From: Bryobacteraceae bacterium
GTDB taxonomy: Bacteria; Acidobacteriota; Terriglobia; Bryobacterales; Bryobacteraceae
Length of the DNA stretch: 14,132 nt
Reading direction: 5' to 3'
NCBI GenBank assembly: GCA_030036985.1
Contig: JASHSD010000001.1
Location: forward strand, 1-14,132
The position numbers and the translations under genes were made by a program. Under the pieces are notes generated by a model. That model searched no databases. It was not told where the DNA came from and worked only from the letters and a program-made list of their open reading frames with translations. This document shows positions 1 to 7,598 of this stretch, one piece after another; within the stretch, counting starts at the first letter, position 1, and each line of letters opens with the position of its first letter.

Positions 1-1557
1 GACGACAATGTATTCATGCTGGTCTGGCCCGGAACCGGCGGCTATGCGGGAGGCACGGTTAACAACACCTATCAGCAATATCAGAATTGGTTTTTCAGGT
101 ATGGCGGGACAGGGAACAATGTCGGGTACGCCGGAAATCCGAGTTATAGCCCGAGCCCGGGCAGTTTGAATCTCAACGCGACTGACTGGGCGCTACAGCC
201 CGTTCTGGCCGTCAACGGACCGGCGCTCTATGCCAGTTGGATCGAAACAGGGACTCCGCTTGAAAATGACCCCGGTTACTTTCCGCACATATACGCATTC
301 CAGTATTCTGCTGGTTCCTGGTCGGCCATGGGGTCCACATACGCCGCGTTGGACGCGGAGAACTCCGGGCAAAACGAGTCCAAAGATCCGACAATGGCAA
401 TAGTGAACGGCGTCCCATGGCTGGTGTGGGATAAGCAAAGCAACTCCAGCATGTTCGAGCCTGACAACCTGTACGCGAAATCCTGGAATACTTCCACGTC
501 CACATGGTCCGGCAGTTACATTCCGCCGATTACGTCCGGCACCGGCGACACCAGTGGGCCGGCATCCCTGATCGCCATCGGCGCTACGCCTTATGTCGCG
601 TTTCTCGAAGTCGCGAGGGCGTGCAGTCCGTACTGCAATTATCTGTACGTCGATTCCTACAACGGGTCCGGATGGAGCCAGGTAGGCACGGGCACGCTGA
701 ATCGCGGCACGCAGAGTAGCGCCAACAGTCCGCACGCAGTCTCCGTGTCCCTCGCGACCGACGGCACAAATCCGTACGTGGCCTGGACCGAGTTCCAGGA
801 GAACACGTCGCGAATGGCTGAGGGAACGCCGCAGGTATTCGTGTCTGAATACGTGAACGGTTCCTGGCAGGCGCTGGGAGGCGCTGTGAGCAACACTTCC
901 AACTGGGCGCAGAGTGCCTCCATCGCCTGGCTTTCTCAGCCATACGTGGCCTACACGGAGCGCAGTCAGACAGGCGTCAGTCAGGTGTTCGTCAAGACCT
1001 GGAACGGCTCTGCCTGGACTCTTGCAGGCAGTGGGACACTGAACACGAACACTTCTGCAGGCTGGGCCGAGTACCCGTACCTGTTCACGGACGGCACTTC
1101 CCTCTACTGCACATGGGCAGAGCAGGAAGGGCTTGGCAAGACGATGCAGGTTTACGTCGACGAATGGAATGGGTCGGCCTGGACACCTCTCGGCGGAAGT
1201 CTGAACGCAAACGCGACGAACGGCAGCGCGGAAAGGCCAACGGCGGTCGTCTACAAGGGCCAGCCCGTCGTTGCATGGGGGGAGGTCAGCTACGGTTCTT
1301 TACGCAACGTCTACATCAAGCAGTGGAACGGAACGAGTTGGAGCTTTGCATTAGCCGCGACCACTCCTCCGTCGGCCTGCGATCTCAACGGCGACGGGCT
1401 CGTTAATTCGGTCGACGTCCAACTCGCGATCAATCAGGCGATCGGGACGACCCCCTGTACCAACGCGGACCTGCAGCTTACCGGACAGTGCACTGTTGTC
1501 GATGTGCAGCGGGTTGTAAACGCTTCGTTGGGCGGGGCATGCAGGACTGGGCCATAA
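1..1557 (+). CDS. Secreted seven-repeat propeller-like protein with dockerin-like C-terminus (5' end missing)
   Basis: The frame is open from base 1, so the true start lies upstream; 518 residues are visible. From about base 160 to 1350 there are seven tandem repeats of 50-64 residues, starting near 160, 331, 514, 685, 877, 1027 and 1192. Each repeat has a G-G/S-x-L-N-like turn, a central PYVAW-E-like strand and a terminal V-x-x-W-N-G-S-x-W. Seven such units suggest a seven-bladed beta-propeller (inference). Bases 1378-1554 encode a dockerin-like tail. Its first Ca-loop is intact (DLNGDGLVNSVD followed by VQLAINQAIG). The second (ADLQLTGQCTVVDVQ) has lost most acidic ligands. Cysteines flank both halves. 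The protein is probably exported or surface-attached, but no catalytic motif is visible, so it may be a binding or adhesion protein. The downstream neighbour is convergent. Confidence 0.8.
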   Translation, partial: DDNVFMLVWPGTGGYAGGTVNNTYQQYQNWFFRYGGTGNNVGYAGNPSYSPSPGSLNLNATDWALQPVLAVNGPALYASWIETGTPLENDPGYFPHIYAFQYSAGSWSAMGSTYAALDAENSGQNESKDPTMAIVNGVPWLVWDKQSNSSMFEPDNLYAKSWNTSTSTWSGSYIPPITSGTGDTSGPASLIAIGATPYVAFLEVARACSPYCNYLYVDSYNGSGWSQVGTGTLNRGTQSSANSPHAVSVSLATDGTNPYVAWTEFQENTSRMAEGTPQVFVSEYVNGSWQALGGAVSNTSNWAQSASIAWLSQPYVAYTERSQTGVSQVFVKTWNGSAWTLAGSGTLNTNTSAGWAEYPYLFTDGTSLYCTWAEQEGLGKTMQVYVDEWNGSAWTPLGGSLNANATNGSAERPTAVVYKGQPVVAWGEVSYGSLRNVYIKQWNGTSWSFALAATTPPSACDLNGDGLVNSVDVQLAINQAIGTTPCTNADLQLTGQCTVVDVQRVVNASLGGACRTGP

Positions 1558-1566
1558 CCCAGGCCT
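1543..1566 (+). terminator. Weak hairpin over the stop codon of the first gene
   Basis: CTGGG (1547-1551) pairs with CCCAG (1558-1562), and AGG (1543-1545) pairs with CCT (1564-1566) across one A/G mismatch. The 6-base loop contains the TAA stop. No T-run follows, so intrinsic termination is doubtful. It may only slow the polymerase or protect the 3' end. Confidence 0.22.
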
Positions 1567-1880
1567 CAGAGAGATTCGGGGCGTCGGCGTTCTCATCGAC
1601 ACGCGCTTCGCGAACGCGACGAACAGGGTGATCCGCGGAGGGGACGCTGGAAGATCTGAGTTCCGGCCCATTCGACCCGCTGGCACGCGCGGATGTCAGC
1701 CATCGCCCCAATAAGGACTGTCCGACCTCTACCGCGGCGGCTTTGGACCCGGCGCGAACGGGATCTTCAGAATCCCTGTCGTAGTCGGTCGCGCAAGCCG
1801 AAAGCAATCCGGACGTCGTCAAAGCCGCGGCTCGGTAGCGACATCGCATTCGCCGGGATAGTGCATAAGAGCAGTGGCAA
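1558..1880. other. Intergenic spacer between convergent genes
   Basis: This is 323 bp between the stop of the propeller/dockerin gene and the stop of the SCO gene. Short open frames exist on both strands, but none has a convincing start, Shine-Dalgarno sequence or recognisable protein pattern. I see no RNA gene, no repeat and no T-tailed terminator. It could be eroded coding sequence, but nothing in it shows what it came from. Confidence 0.6.
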
Positions 1881-2753
1881 TTACCTGACGTGGTTCAGCG
1901 TTGTCTCTACAAAATCGCCCAGTTGCTCGGCGCTGAACTGGTTGCCCTCAAAGTTGGCCGCCAGTTTACCCTCCCGGTCAATGACGAGCGTATGCATGGA
2001 ATGCGCCAAGGTCCCCATATCTGGCCAGAAGTTCAGGCCAAACCGCCGGCACACCGCCTGTACCTCAGCGAGCGTTCCCGTCAAAAAGCGCCACGAATTC
2101 GGGTCGGCCTTCCAGATGCTCCCGTACTTCGCCAGAACCTCCGGCGAATCGTGAACCGGATCGAAACTGATGCTCAGTAACACCAGATCGCTGCCCATCC
2201 GTGCCGCGAAGCGCTTCTGCAAGCGTCCGAAATTGTTGGACAGTCGAAAGCAATAGTCGGGCAGGGGACAACTCGTATAGATAAAGGTGACTCCCACCAC
2301 CTTGCCTGCTAAACTTGAAAGACTCACACGCTGCCCGGTCTGATCGGTGAGCGTGAAATCCGGCACTGGCGCGCCGATGGCAAGCGACGCCGGCGGAGGC
2401 GCTTTACCATCGAGTCCGGACAGCAGTTCCAGCCGGCGAACCAGCAGTGGCTCCTGCGCCAGGTTTTGGTATTCGTGAACGCGAACGTTTTCGGCATACG
2501 AACGATCCTTTTCCACCACCAGAGTGAAATCGATGAACATGCTCGGCTTCAGGGCGTCGAGGGATTGCGGGTCGCGCACCGCGATCGGCATCACCATGGC
2601 TTTCATGTAGCCGGGCACGGCCGAACAGGATGCGACAAACGCCCGATGGGGCTTGTCGATGCTCAGGATCAGGCCATTAACGGGATACCGTGTCGCCGCG
2701 GTCAGTTCGTGGCACGCACAAAGACATGCCAGCGCCATGAATACGGCTCTCAT
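1881..2753 (-). CDS. CusF-like copper-binding domain fused to SCO1/SenC-family protein
   Basis: A 290-residue exported protein. Residues 1-20 are a short cysteine-rich signal sequence. Residues 24-92 resemble the CusF-type periplasmic copper-binding fold: a methionine cluster M50-K-A-M53-V-M55 is followed by a DP-SLDALKP segment. The histidine expected before the cluster appears replaced by C43. Residues 128-288 are the thioredoxin-fold SCO domain, with PDFTLTDQTG, the cysteine motif C162-P-L-P-D-Y-C168, and a conserved histidine in LAHSMH (H251). SCO proteins deliver Cu(I) to cytochrome oxidase CuA sites or act as thiol-disulfide reductases. The motif here is C-x5-C instead of the classical C-x3-C. 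The ATG overlaps the stop of the upstream gene (ATGA) and follows a good GGGAGG, so the two genes are translationally coupled. The family call is firm; the exact partner is unknown. Confidence 0.88.
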   Translation of the reverse strand: MRAVFMALACLCACHELTAATRYPVNGLILSIDKPHRAFVASCSAVPGYMKAMVMPIAVRDPQSLDALKPSMFIDFTLVVEKDRSYAENVRVHEYQNLAQEPLLVRRLELLSGLDGKAPPPASLAIGAPVPDFTLTDQTGQRVSLSSLAGKVVGVTFIYTSCPLPDYCFRLSNNFGRLQKRFAARMGSDLVLLSISFDPVHDSPEVLAKYGSIWKADPNSWRFLTGTLAEVQAVCRRFGLNFWPDMGTLAHSMHTLVIDREGKLAANFEGNQFSAEQLGDFVETTLNHVR

Positions 2754-5365
2754 CGGTTTGAGCCTCCCAGGCGCACCCGGCGACGCTCCAGTCTCGTGTA
2801 TTCCGTGGCGAATTGTTTGATCTCCAGAGCCTGGTTCTTACCCACGTTGGAAAAGGTCTGCGGCGTCCTGCCTCCTCCCGGCCATAATATTTCGATGCTG
2901 ACGATCTGCGCCGACTTCCCTAACCCGATGTGCTGCTCAAGCGGCGATGCGCCGAAGGATCCCCCACTGCTGACGGTGCGATAGATTGACCGTTCAGCGC
3001 CGACCTGGTCTTTCACAGTCACTTTGATCCGCGCTCCGATCGCGGACCTGTTCGCCTTCACTCCCACCAGCTTCAGACTGATCCAGTCGTTGCCATTGCC
3101 CGGATTTTCGAACAGCAGGAAAGCATGGCGGTCCCCCGGCTGTGCGCCGCCGATCGAAGTGATAATGTCTTCATCCCCATCGTTGTCGATGTCCGCAAAG
3201 GCGACACCGTGTCCTTTGTGCAACTCGCCCGTGCCGGAAGAAGCCGTGACGTCCACAAAGGATTTTCCATCCTTATTCCGCAGCAGCACATTCGGGAACA
3301 GCGAAGCATACGAAGGATTTCCCGTGCCGAGATAGATATCCGGATAACCGTCATTGTCCACGTCGCCGAAGTTCGCCCCCATGGGCATGAAGACCTTGTC
3401 CAGCCCGGTCTCTTTGGTAACGTCCCGGAAAGCCCCGTTACCAAGGTTCTTATACAGCTTCATCGTCCCGGCTTGATTCGGCAGCCCGAGGTAGGTTTTC
3501 AGCGTCTCTTCGATCGATGCGCCATAGTTCGCGACAAATAAGTCGGGCCAACCATCGTTGTCGTAATCGAAGGACCATGCGACGAAACTTCTCCCGACCC
3601 CCGGTACGCCGGCTTGTCCGGCAATATTAGTGAACGTAAGGTTATGGTTGTTGTGATAGAGATAGTTGGCGCCGTTCAGATTGGAAACGTAGAAATCCAC
3701 ATAGCCGTCGTTATCATAATCGGCTGCCGCGACGCCCTTCGTAATCGCGTTCCGGTCTATACCCGCGGAACGGGAGATGTCTTCGAAAGTTCCGTCACCT
3801 TTGTTCAGGAAGAGTTGGCCGGGCCCGGTCTCGTTACCCACGAAAAGGTCGAGCAGACCGTCGTTGTTGATATCGGCCCAAACCCCCGTCTGAGTGTTGG
3901 TCGCCGGTTCCGCCAGACCGCTCGCTTTCGTGACGTCCGTAAAGGTCCCGTTACAGTTGTTCCGAAGCAGCGATTTGCGCTGCGCCAGGTTCTGCGACTG
4001 CCATGCTCCCCGCAGGACCAGAATGTCGGTGCATCCATCGTTGTTGTAGTCGGCCTGCACGAGGTTCAGGCCGACGCCCAGCTGGTCGGTGAGGCCGGCC
4101 TTTGCGGCCTGGTCGGAGAAAGTTCCGTCGCCGTTGTTATGGAAATAGTGCATCGGTTCGCAGGCATCGTAGCTTGATGTCACGACGTCGAACCGGCCGT
4201 TATTCTCGAAATCGTCGACGATCACACCCGAAGCCATCGCAAAGAGATTCAGGCCGGCCTGTGGGGCCACATCGGTGAAGCGTCCGATCGTATCGCCGGA
4301 CGTAAATGGCGCAAGCGGCAGCAGGTATTTTGGCGGAACGCCGGCTGGGTATTTCCCGAGCGTCATATACACCAGGTTCAGCAGCCATTTCACTTCGAGG
4401 TCTTTTTCGAGATCGTCGGGCGTTCGCTCCAGATATTTCGTGAAATACTGAATGGCCTTCATCGCACTGGTTGTTTGCGGGTAGTGGACATCCGGACGCA
4501 TCGGGAAGATGCAGCGGTCGCCGGGATTGCGATAGATGTCGTTGTCCATCTCCGATTTGTGCAGGTAACCGACTCCGAGCACTTCCTCCATCAGCGGCAT
4601 GGCGTTCGGAACGTCCGCCGAGGCGATGCGGTACGCGATCTCCCACTCGTCGACCGCCTTCGCCATTTCACCCTGGTAGGCATAGATCTGTCCGCTGCTC
4701 ACGTAGAAATTCATCACGTCGAGCCGCTTTGTGGACTTATCGCGCAGCGGACTCTGTTTGTTCGCCGGATCCTCCAGCGCGTCCAGCTGCTTTCGAAGTA
4801 TCAGCGGCGCCTGACGGTAGGATTCGCAGACGGCATGCAGGTCCTGGCCCCAGCCTTCCGGAACGTTCCGCCGGGCCAGAAGCGACAATGCCTCGTCCTG
4901 CCCACCCACGAGGGGCGCAAGCCGGATGCTCCCGTCAGCGCTGATGAGCGCCTGCAGGGCGCGGTCGGCCTTCCCCAGATCCGCGGCTTCGGATTCCGTC
5001 AGGACCTGCATGATCGCGTAGCCCCTGGGCAACCTGACGATCCTCGAAAGCTGCCCAGGTTGTACTACGCGCAGCCCGTCTCGTAATTCGTCGCGCAGCG
5101 AAGCGGGATCGATTTTCCCCAGAAAACCGCCGTCGATCGATGTCGGATCCACGGACTCTTCCCGCGCGAGGACCGCGAAGTCGGCGCCGGCCTTCAACCG
5201 GTCCATAACAGCCTGCGCATCTTCGGCCGAATTCACGACGATCAGCCGCACCGGAATCGCGTTTGCGTCATCCGCCGTTCGCGCGAGCCGCGAAGAAAGG
5301 AGCAGGCTGAGGACAGCGGCCGTCGCCGGCCAGGCGGTAAGGCGCAGGATCTTCGCGAACTTCAC
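2750..5365 (-). CDS. Exported parvulin-like / FG-GAP / ASPIC-UnbV protein
   Basis: With the GTG start at 5365 the product is 871 residues and opens with a clean signal peptide (MKFAKILRLTAWP, then a hydrophobic run, cleavage near residue 31). An in-frame ATG at 5452 would overlap the divergent gene and add a non-signal-like leader, so I prefer the GTG. Residues 37-122 are a PpiC/parvulin-type domain (LKAGADFAVLAREESVDP, GGFLGKID, the RGYAIMQV strand). Both usual active-site histidines are replaced (L41 and A117), so it is probably non-catalytic. Residues 212-342 form a helical, TPR-like region. Residues 363-755 hold many FG-GAP/VCBS repeats with DxDNDGxxD-type calcium loops, suggesting a beta-propeller. 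Residues 759-851 are the ASPIC/UnbV domain (SSGGSFGASP, HIGLGKS, WPGG). The stop overlaps the start of the SCO gene. The role is inferred to be an extracytoplasmic scaffold. Confidence 0.85.
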   Translation of the reverse strand: MKFAKILRLTAWPATAAVLSLLLSSRLARTADDANAIPVRLIVVNSAEDAQAVMDRLKAGADFAVLAREESVDPTSIDGGFLGKIDPASLRDELRDGLRVVQPGQLSRIVRLPRGYAIMQVLTESEAADLGKADRALQALISADGSIRLAPLVGGQDEALSLLARRNVPEGWGQDLHAVCESYRQAPLILRKQLDALEDPANKQSPLRDKSTKRLDVMNFYVSSGQIYAYQGEMAKAVDEWEIAYRIASADVPNAMPLMEEVLGVGYLHKSEMDNDIYRNPGDRCIFPMRPDVHYPQTTSAMKAIQYFTKYLERTPDDLEKDLEVKWLLNLVYMTLGKYPAGVPPKYLLPLAPFTSGDTIGRFTDVAPQAGLNLFAMASGVIVDDFENNGRFDVVTSSYDACEPMHYFHNNGDGTFSDQAAKAGLTDQLGVGLNLVQADYNNDGCTDILVLRGAWQSQNLAQRKSLLRNNCNGTFTDVTKASGLAEPATNTQTGVWADINNDGLLDLFVGNETGPGQLFLNKGDGTFEDISRSAGIDRNAITKGVAAADYDNDGYVDFYVSNLNGANYLYHNNHNLTFTNIAGQAGVPGVGRSFVAWSFDYDNDGWPDLFVANYGASIEETLKTYLGLPNQAGTMKLYKNLGNGAFRDVTKETGLDKVFMPMGANFGDVDNDGYPDIYLGTGNPSYASLFPNVLLRNKDGKSFVDVTASSGTGELHKGHGVAFADIDNDGDEDIITSIGGAQPGDRHAFLLFENPGNGNDWISLKLVGVKANRSAIGARIKVTVKDQVGAERSIYRTVSSGGSFGASPLEQHIGLGKSAQIVSIEILWPGGGRTPQTFSNVGKNQALEIKQFATEYTRLERRRVRLGGSNR
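2763..2768 (-). promoter_or_regulatory. Shine-Dalgarno sequence of the SCO-family gene
   Basis: GGGAGG lies 9 nt before the ATG at 2753, inside the 3' end of the upstream gene. It fixes the start and supports coupled translation. Its strength contrasts with the absence of such a site before the first gene of the unit. Confidence 0.7.
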
Positions 5366-5374
5366 GTTGGCGAA

Positions 5375-5380
5375 ATTATA
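5375..5380 (-). promoter_or_regulatory. -10 box (TATAAT) of the parvulin/ASPIC-UnbV unit
   Basis: On the minus strand a perfect TATAAT ends 9 nt before the GTG at 5365. The -35 region is weak. No Shine-Dalgarno sequence lies between the box and the start codon, so the transcript is likely leaderless or has a leader of a few bases. Confidence 0.55.
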
Positions 5381-5435
5381 TGCCAGTTTGGAAACAAGTT
5401 TGGAGGCAAGGTTTTTTGGGGCAGGCCGCTTCCGA

Positions 5436-5441
5436 TATAAT
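5436..5441 (+). promoter_or_regulatory. -10 box (TATAAT) of the substrate-binding protein gene
   Basis: A perfect TATAAT ends 9 nt before the ATG at 5451, mirroring the minus-strand arrangement at 5375-5380. A T-rich tract at 5412-5417 is the only candidate for a -35 element and is poor. No Shine-Dalgarno sequence is present. Confidence 0.55.
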
Positions 5442-5450
5442 TCCGGCAGC

Positions 5451-6494
5451 ATGAAACGCAGAATCGCGATGGCGGCGCTTCTCGCCGCGACCGCTCTCCC
5501 CGGGTTCGGCCAGGCTCCGCTTAAGAAAATCACCATCAACTACCCCAACCGAAGCGGGTCCAACTGGCCACTGTTCATCGCGAAGGACGGCGGGTATTAC
5601 AGGAAATACGGGCTCGACGTGAACCTTGTCTTCGGCGTGCATCCCGCGGGCATCGCCATGCTGGTCAGCGGCGAGGGCCAGATGGTAAATTCGTCGCTCG
5701 AGCAGTTGATGCAGGCGGCGATGCGGGATGGTTCGCTGGTTCTGATCGGCAGTTCGCTGAACCGCGGCATGTTCGCGCTCATGGCCAACAAGGACATCCC
5801 GAATATGAAGGCGCTCAAGGGCAAGCGCGTGGCTGTGGGACAGATCGGCGATGCGCCCTACGGGTATCTGGTCGCGTTGCTGGGCAAGTCGGGATTGACT
5901 TCGCGCGACGTGCAGTGGATCCCGGTCGGCACGGACGTCAGCGGACGCGCCGCCGCGCTAGAGAGCGGACGCGCGGACGCTACGCTGCTGACCGCGCCGG
6001 CTTATTTCAGGGTGGAAGCCGCGGGTTTCCGGACGCTCGACAACCTGGCCGAGCACGAGGATATCTTCGCCTCGACCGCTTACATCATGAAGAAGAGCGT
6101 CGTGGCCGCGGACCCCGGTCTCGCCGAGGCGCTGATCAAGGCGCACGCCGAAGCCATCAAGCGCTTCTATGAGGACAAGGCGTTCGCGGTGAAAACTTTC
6201 CTGGCTTACGATAAGAACGCCCAGCAGTCGGACATGGAACGCGTCTACGATCTGTATGCGAAGCCGAACGCGTTCGAGCGCGTGCCGTTTGTGCTGGCGG
6301 GTGCGGTGAAGTCGGTGGTCGGTCAGCAGGCGGATGCGCACGTGGCGGCGCAGATGAAGGCTTACGATTTTCACAAGGTGATCGACAACGGCTATGTGCT
6401 GAAACTGGTGAAGGAGGGCTTCTTTGAGCAGGTCTTCGGGCCGTCGATCAAGGCTGAGGAGCAGCGCAAGGAGAAGCTGGCGTTCGGAAAGTAA
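5451..6494 (+). CDS. NMT1/THI5-like ABC transporter substrate-binding protein (orphan)
   Basis: A 347-residue periplasmic protein of the NMT1/THI5/SsuA-like type 2 solute-binding fold. Residues 1-22 are a signal peptide (MKRRIA, hydrophobic core, GFGQA). The mature protein begins with a beta strand and the family's N-terminal pattern (NWPLFIAKDGGYYRKYGLDV). It continues with LVSGEGQMVNSS, the segment LKGKRVAVGQIGDAPYGYL at residues 122-140, and ESGRADATLLTAPAY at 171-185. Family members bind thiamine precursors, sulfonates, nitrate or aromatic acids, and the ligand here cannot be read. No permease or ATPase gene is adjacent: the left neighbour is divergent and the right neighbour convergent, with only 21 bp between stops. 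It may serve a transporter elsewhere or act as a sensor. The ATG at 5451 is chosen because it gives the signal peptide; in-frame TTG codons upstream do not. Confidence 0.85.
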   Translation: MKRRIAMAALLAATALPGFGQAPLKKITINYPNRSGSNWPLFIAKDGGYYRKYGLDVNLVFGVHPAGIAMLVSGEGQMVNSSLEQLMQAAMRDGSLVLIGSSLNRGMFALMANKDIPNMKALKGKRVAVGQIGDAPYGYLVALLGKSGLTSRDVQWIPVGTDVSGRAAALESGRADATLLTAPAYFRVEAAGFRTLDNLAEHEDIFASTAYIMKKSVVAADPGLAEALIKAHAEAIKRFYEDKAFAVKTFLAYDKNAQQSDMERVYDLYAKPNAFERVPFVLAGAVKSVVGQQADAHVAAQMKAYDFHKVIDNGYVLKLVKEGFFEQVFGPSIKAEEQRKEKLAFGK

Positions 6495-6515
6495 CTCGGA
6501 GCTTTCGCAGCGTTA

Positions 6516-7568
6516 TCACCACCGAATCGTCACCTTTTCTTTCGCGAAAAGCTCGCGCAGTTCGTCGTCGGTCAAATCACGCGACTTGCCGTCCGCTTGC
6601 GGGTCTCCCGCGCTATAAGGGCCGCCGACCATCAACTCCAGCCCGGTGAAGCTCGGGTCAACGCGAATCTGCGCTACGCCTTTCGAATCGGTCCGGCCGA
6701 TCCTATCTGCACCGCCGCACGTGTTCGTCCGCCAATTCCCGTATACGTCAACGTCCTTTCGAGGCTGGCCATCGGCTGTCACAACCTGCACTTGGACATC
6801 GTCGAAAAGATAGTCATCATCAGTGAACTCCCACTGCTCCTTTAAAACCACGTTCTTTTCCGCCCCTGTTTTCAGGCCAATATTGTCGGAGTATGCCTTG
6901 CCCGCGAGACCTGTGCCGGCCTCTTCGTAGTAAAAGATTCCATCGAGGTAGAGCGCCACCAATGGCGCGGAGAGTTCGATCGTGCCGGTCTTGTCTGTCC
7001 GGAATGTTCCCAGCGGCAGACCCATATGAAAGCCACAATGATTCATGTCCCAAAGATAAATGGAAGGTGTGACCTCCGCGTTTACCGCCGGGTGGCCATC
7101 CGGATAGATCAGAGTGATGCGCCGCTTGACAAGAGGAGGCAGAAGCAGTTGAACCTCCCCGGTCGATGACGGACTCGCTCGCCCGAGAGAATTCACGGCC
7201 GAAGGCAGGCTGTTCCAGATCGCGTTGGGCAGGATATTCGGCGTCCTGTACCAAAGGTGCTCGCCAATTTGGAGCACGACGACATAGCCGTCCGTGTTCG
7301 GGTTCGGGTTGAGATTTCGTTTCAATTGGGCGATATCCATGGGCAACGTCGCGAGACCGTTCTTAATTGCCCCCAGTTGGATTTTCTGCAGGCCGTACCA
7401 CGAAAAGCTGTACAGCCAAATCGTCCCGGAGGATACTGTTTCGGACGGCGTGCCGATTGCGATTATGTACTTCTGCTGCGAAGGCGCCTGGGCCCAGGCA
7501 GGTCCTATGGAAAGCGCGCAGAGCAGAGCGGCAGTCAAACCCACACTCATCAGAATGGAAGATCCCAT
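6516..7568 (-). CDS. Unrecognised secreted protein with duplicated Ig-like/regulatory domains
   Basis: A 350-residue protein with a signal peptide (hydrophobic residues 8-24, cleavage after AWAQA). I do not recognise the family. Residues 34-125 form a strand-rich first region. Residues 148-245 and 255-325 look like two copies of one beta-sandwich unit. Each starts with a strand and a turn (YPDGHPAVNAEV; TADGQPRKDVDV), then has an N-x-C-G motif (N177-H-C-G; N282-T-C-G) and a TD-xx-G turn (RTDKTGTIEL; RTDSKGVAQI). This resembles carboxypeptidase-regulatory-like or Cna-B-like folds, as an inference. It is the last gene of the four-gene run, 30 bp after the dehydrogenase stop. The start at 7568 has no Shine-Dalgarno; an alternative ATG at 7550 keeps the signal peptide. 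The stop faces the convergent substrate-binding protein gene. Confidence 0.75.
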   Translation of the reverse strand: MGSSILMSVGLTAALLCALSIGPAWAQAPSQQKYIIAIGTPSETVSSGTIWLYSFSWYGLQKIQLGAIKNGLATLPMDIAQLKRNLNPNPNTDGYVVVLQIGEHLWYRTPNILPNAIWNSLPSAVNSLGRASPSSTGEVQLLLPPLVKRRITLIYPDGHPAVNAEVTPSIYLWDMNHCGFHMGLPLGTFRTDKTGTIELSAPLVALYLDGIFYYEEAGTGLAGKAYSDNIGLKTGAEKNVVLKEQWEFTDDDYLFDDVQVQVVTADGQPRKDVDVYGNWRTNTCGGADRIGRTDSKGVAQIRVDPSFTGLELMVGGPYSAGDPQADGKSRDLTDDELRELFAKEKVTIRW

Positions 7569-7575
7569 GCGGAGT

Positions 7576-7581
7576 AGTTTA
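7576..7581 (-). promoter_or_regulatory. Possible -10 element before the secreted duplicated protein
   Basis: TAAACT (TAnAnT type) lies 7 nt before the ATG at 7568, in the 30-bp gap after the dehydrogenase gene, and no Shine-Dalgarno sequence is present. It may give this gene its own short-leader transcript, but the match to TATAAT is only 4 of 6. Confidence 0.25.
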
Positions 7582-7598
7582 CGCCGGGTCCCACTCCG

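Noticed and set aside
1478..1849. A 123-residue minus-strand frame in the convergent spacer with a lipoprotein-like LLSACA
   Set aside because: It runs into the 3' end of the propeller/dockerin gene, shows no domain pattern after the first residues and has no clear Shine-Dalgarno. The lipobox resemblance is probably chance.
5369..5386. A TGGCA-n-TTCGC stretch on the minus strand that recalls a sigma-54 -24/-12 promoter
   Set aside because: The GG to GC spacing is one base too long and the -12 half lacks TTGC. The overlapping perfect TATAAT is a better explanation.
5366..5539. Upstream starts for the parvulin/ASPIC-UnbV gene (ATG at 5452 or the codon at 5539)
   Set aside because: Both would overlap the divergent gene's start and add sequence unlike a signal peptide. 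The GTG at 5365 gives a clean signal peptide and fits the -10 box.
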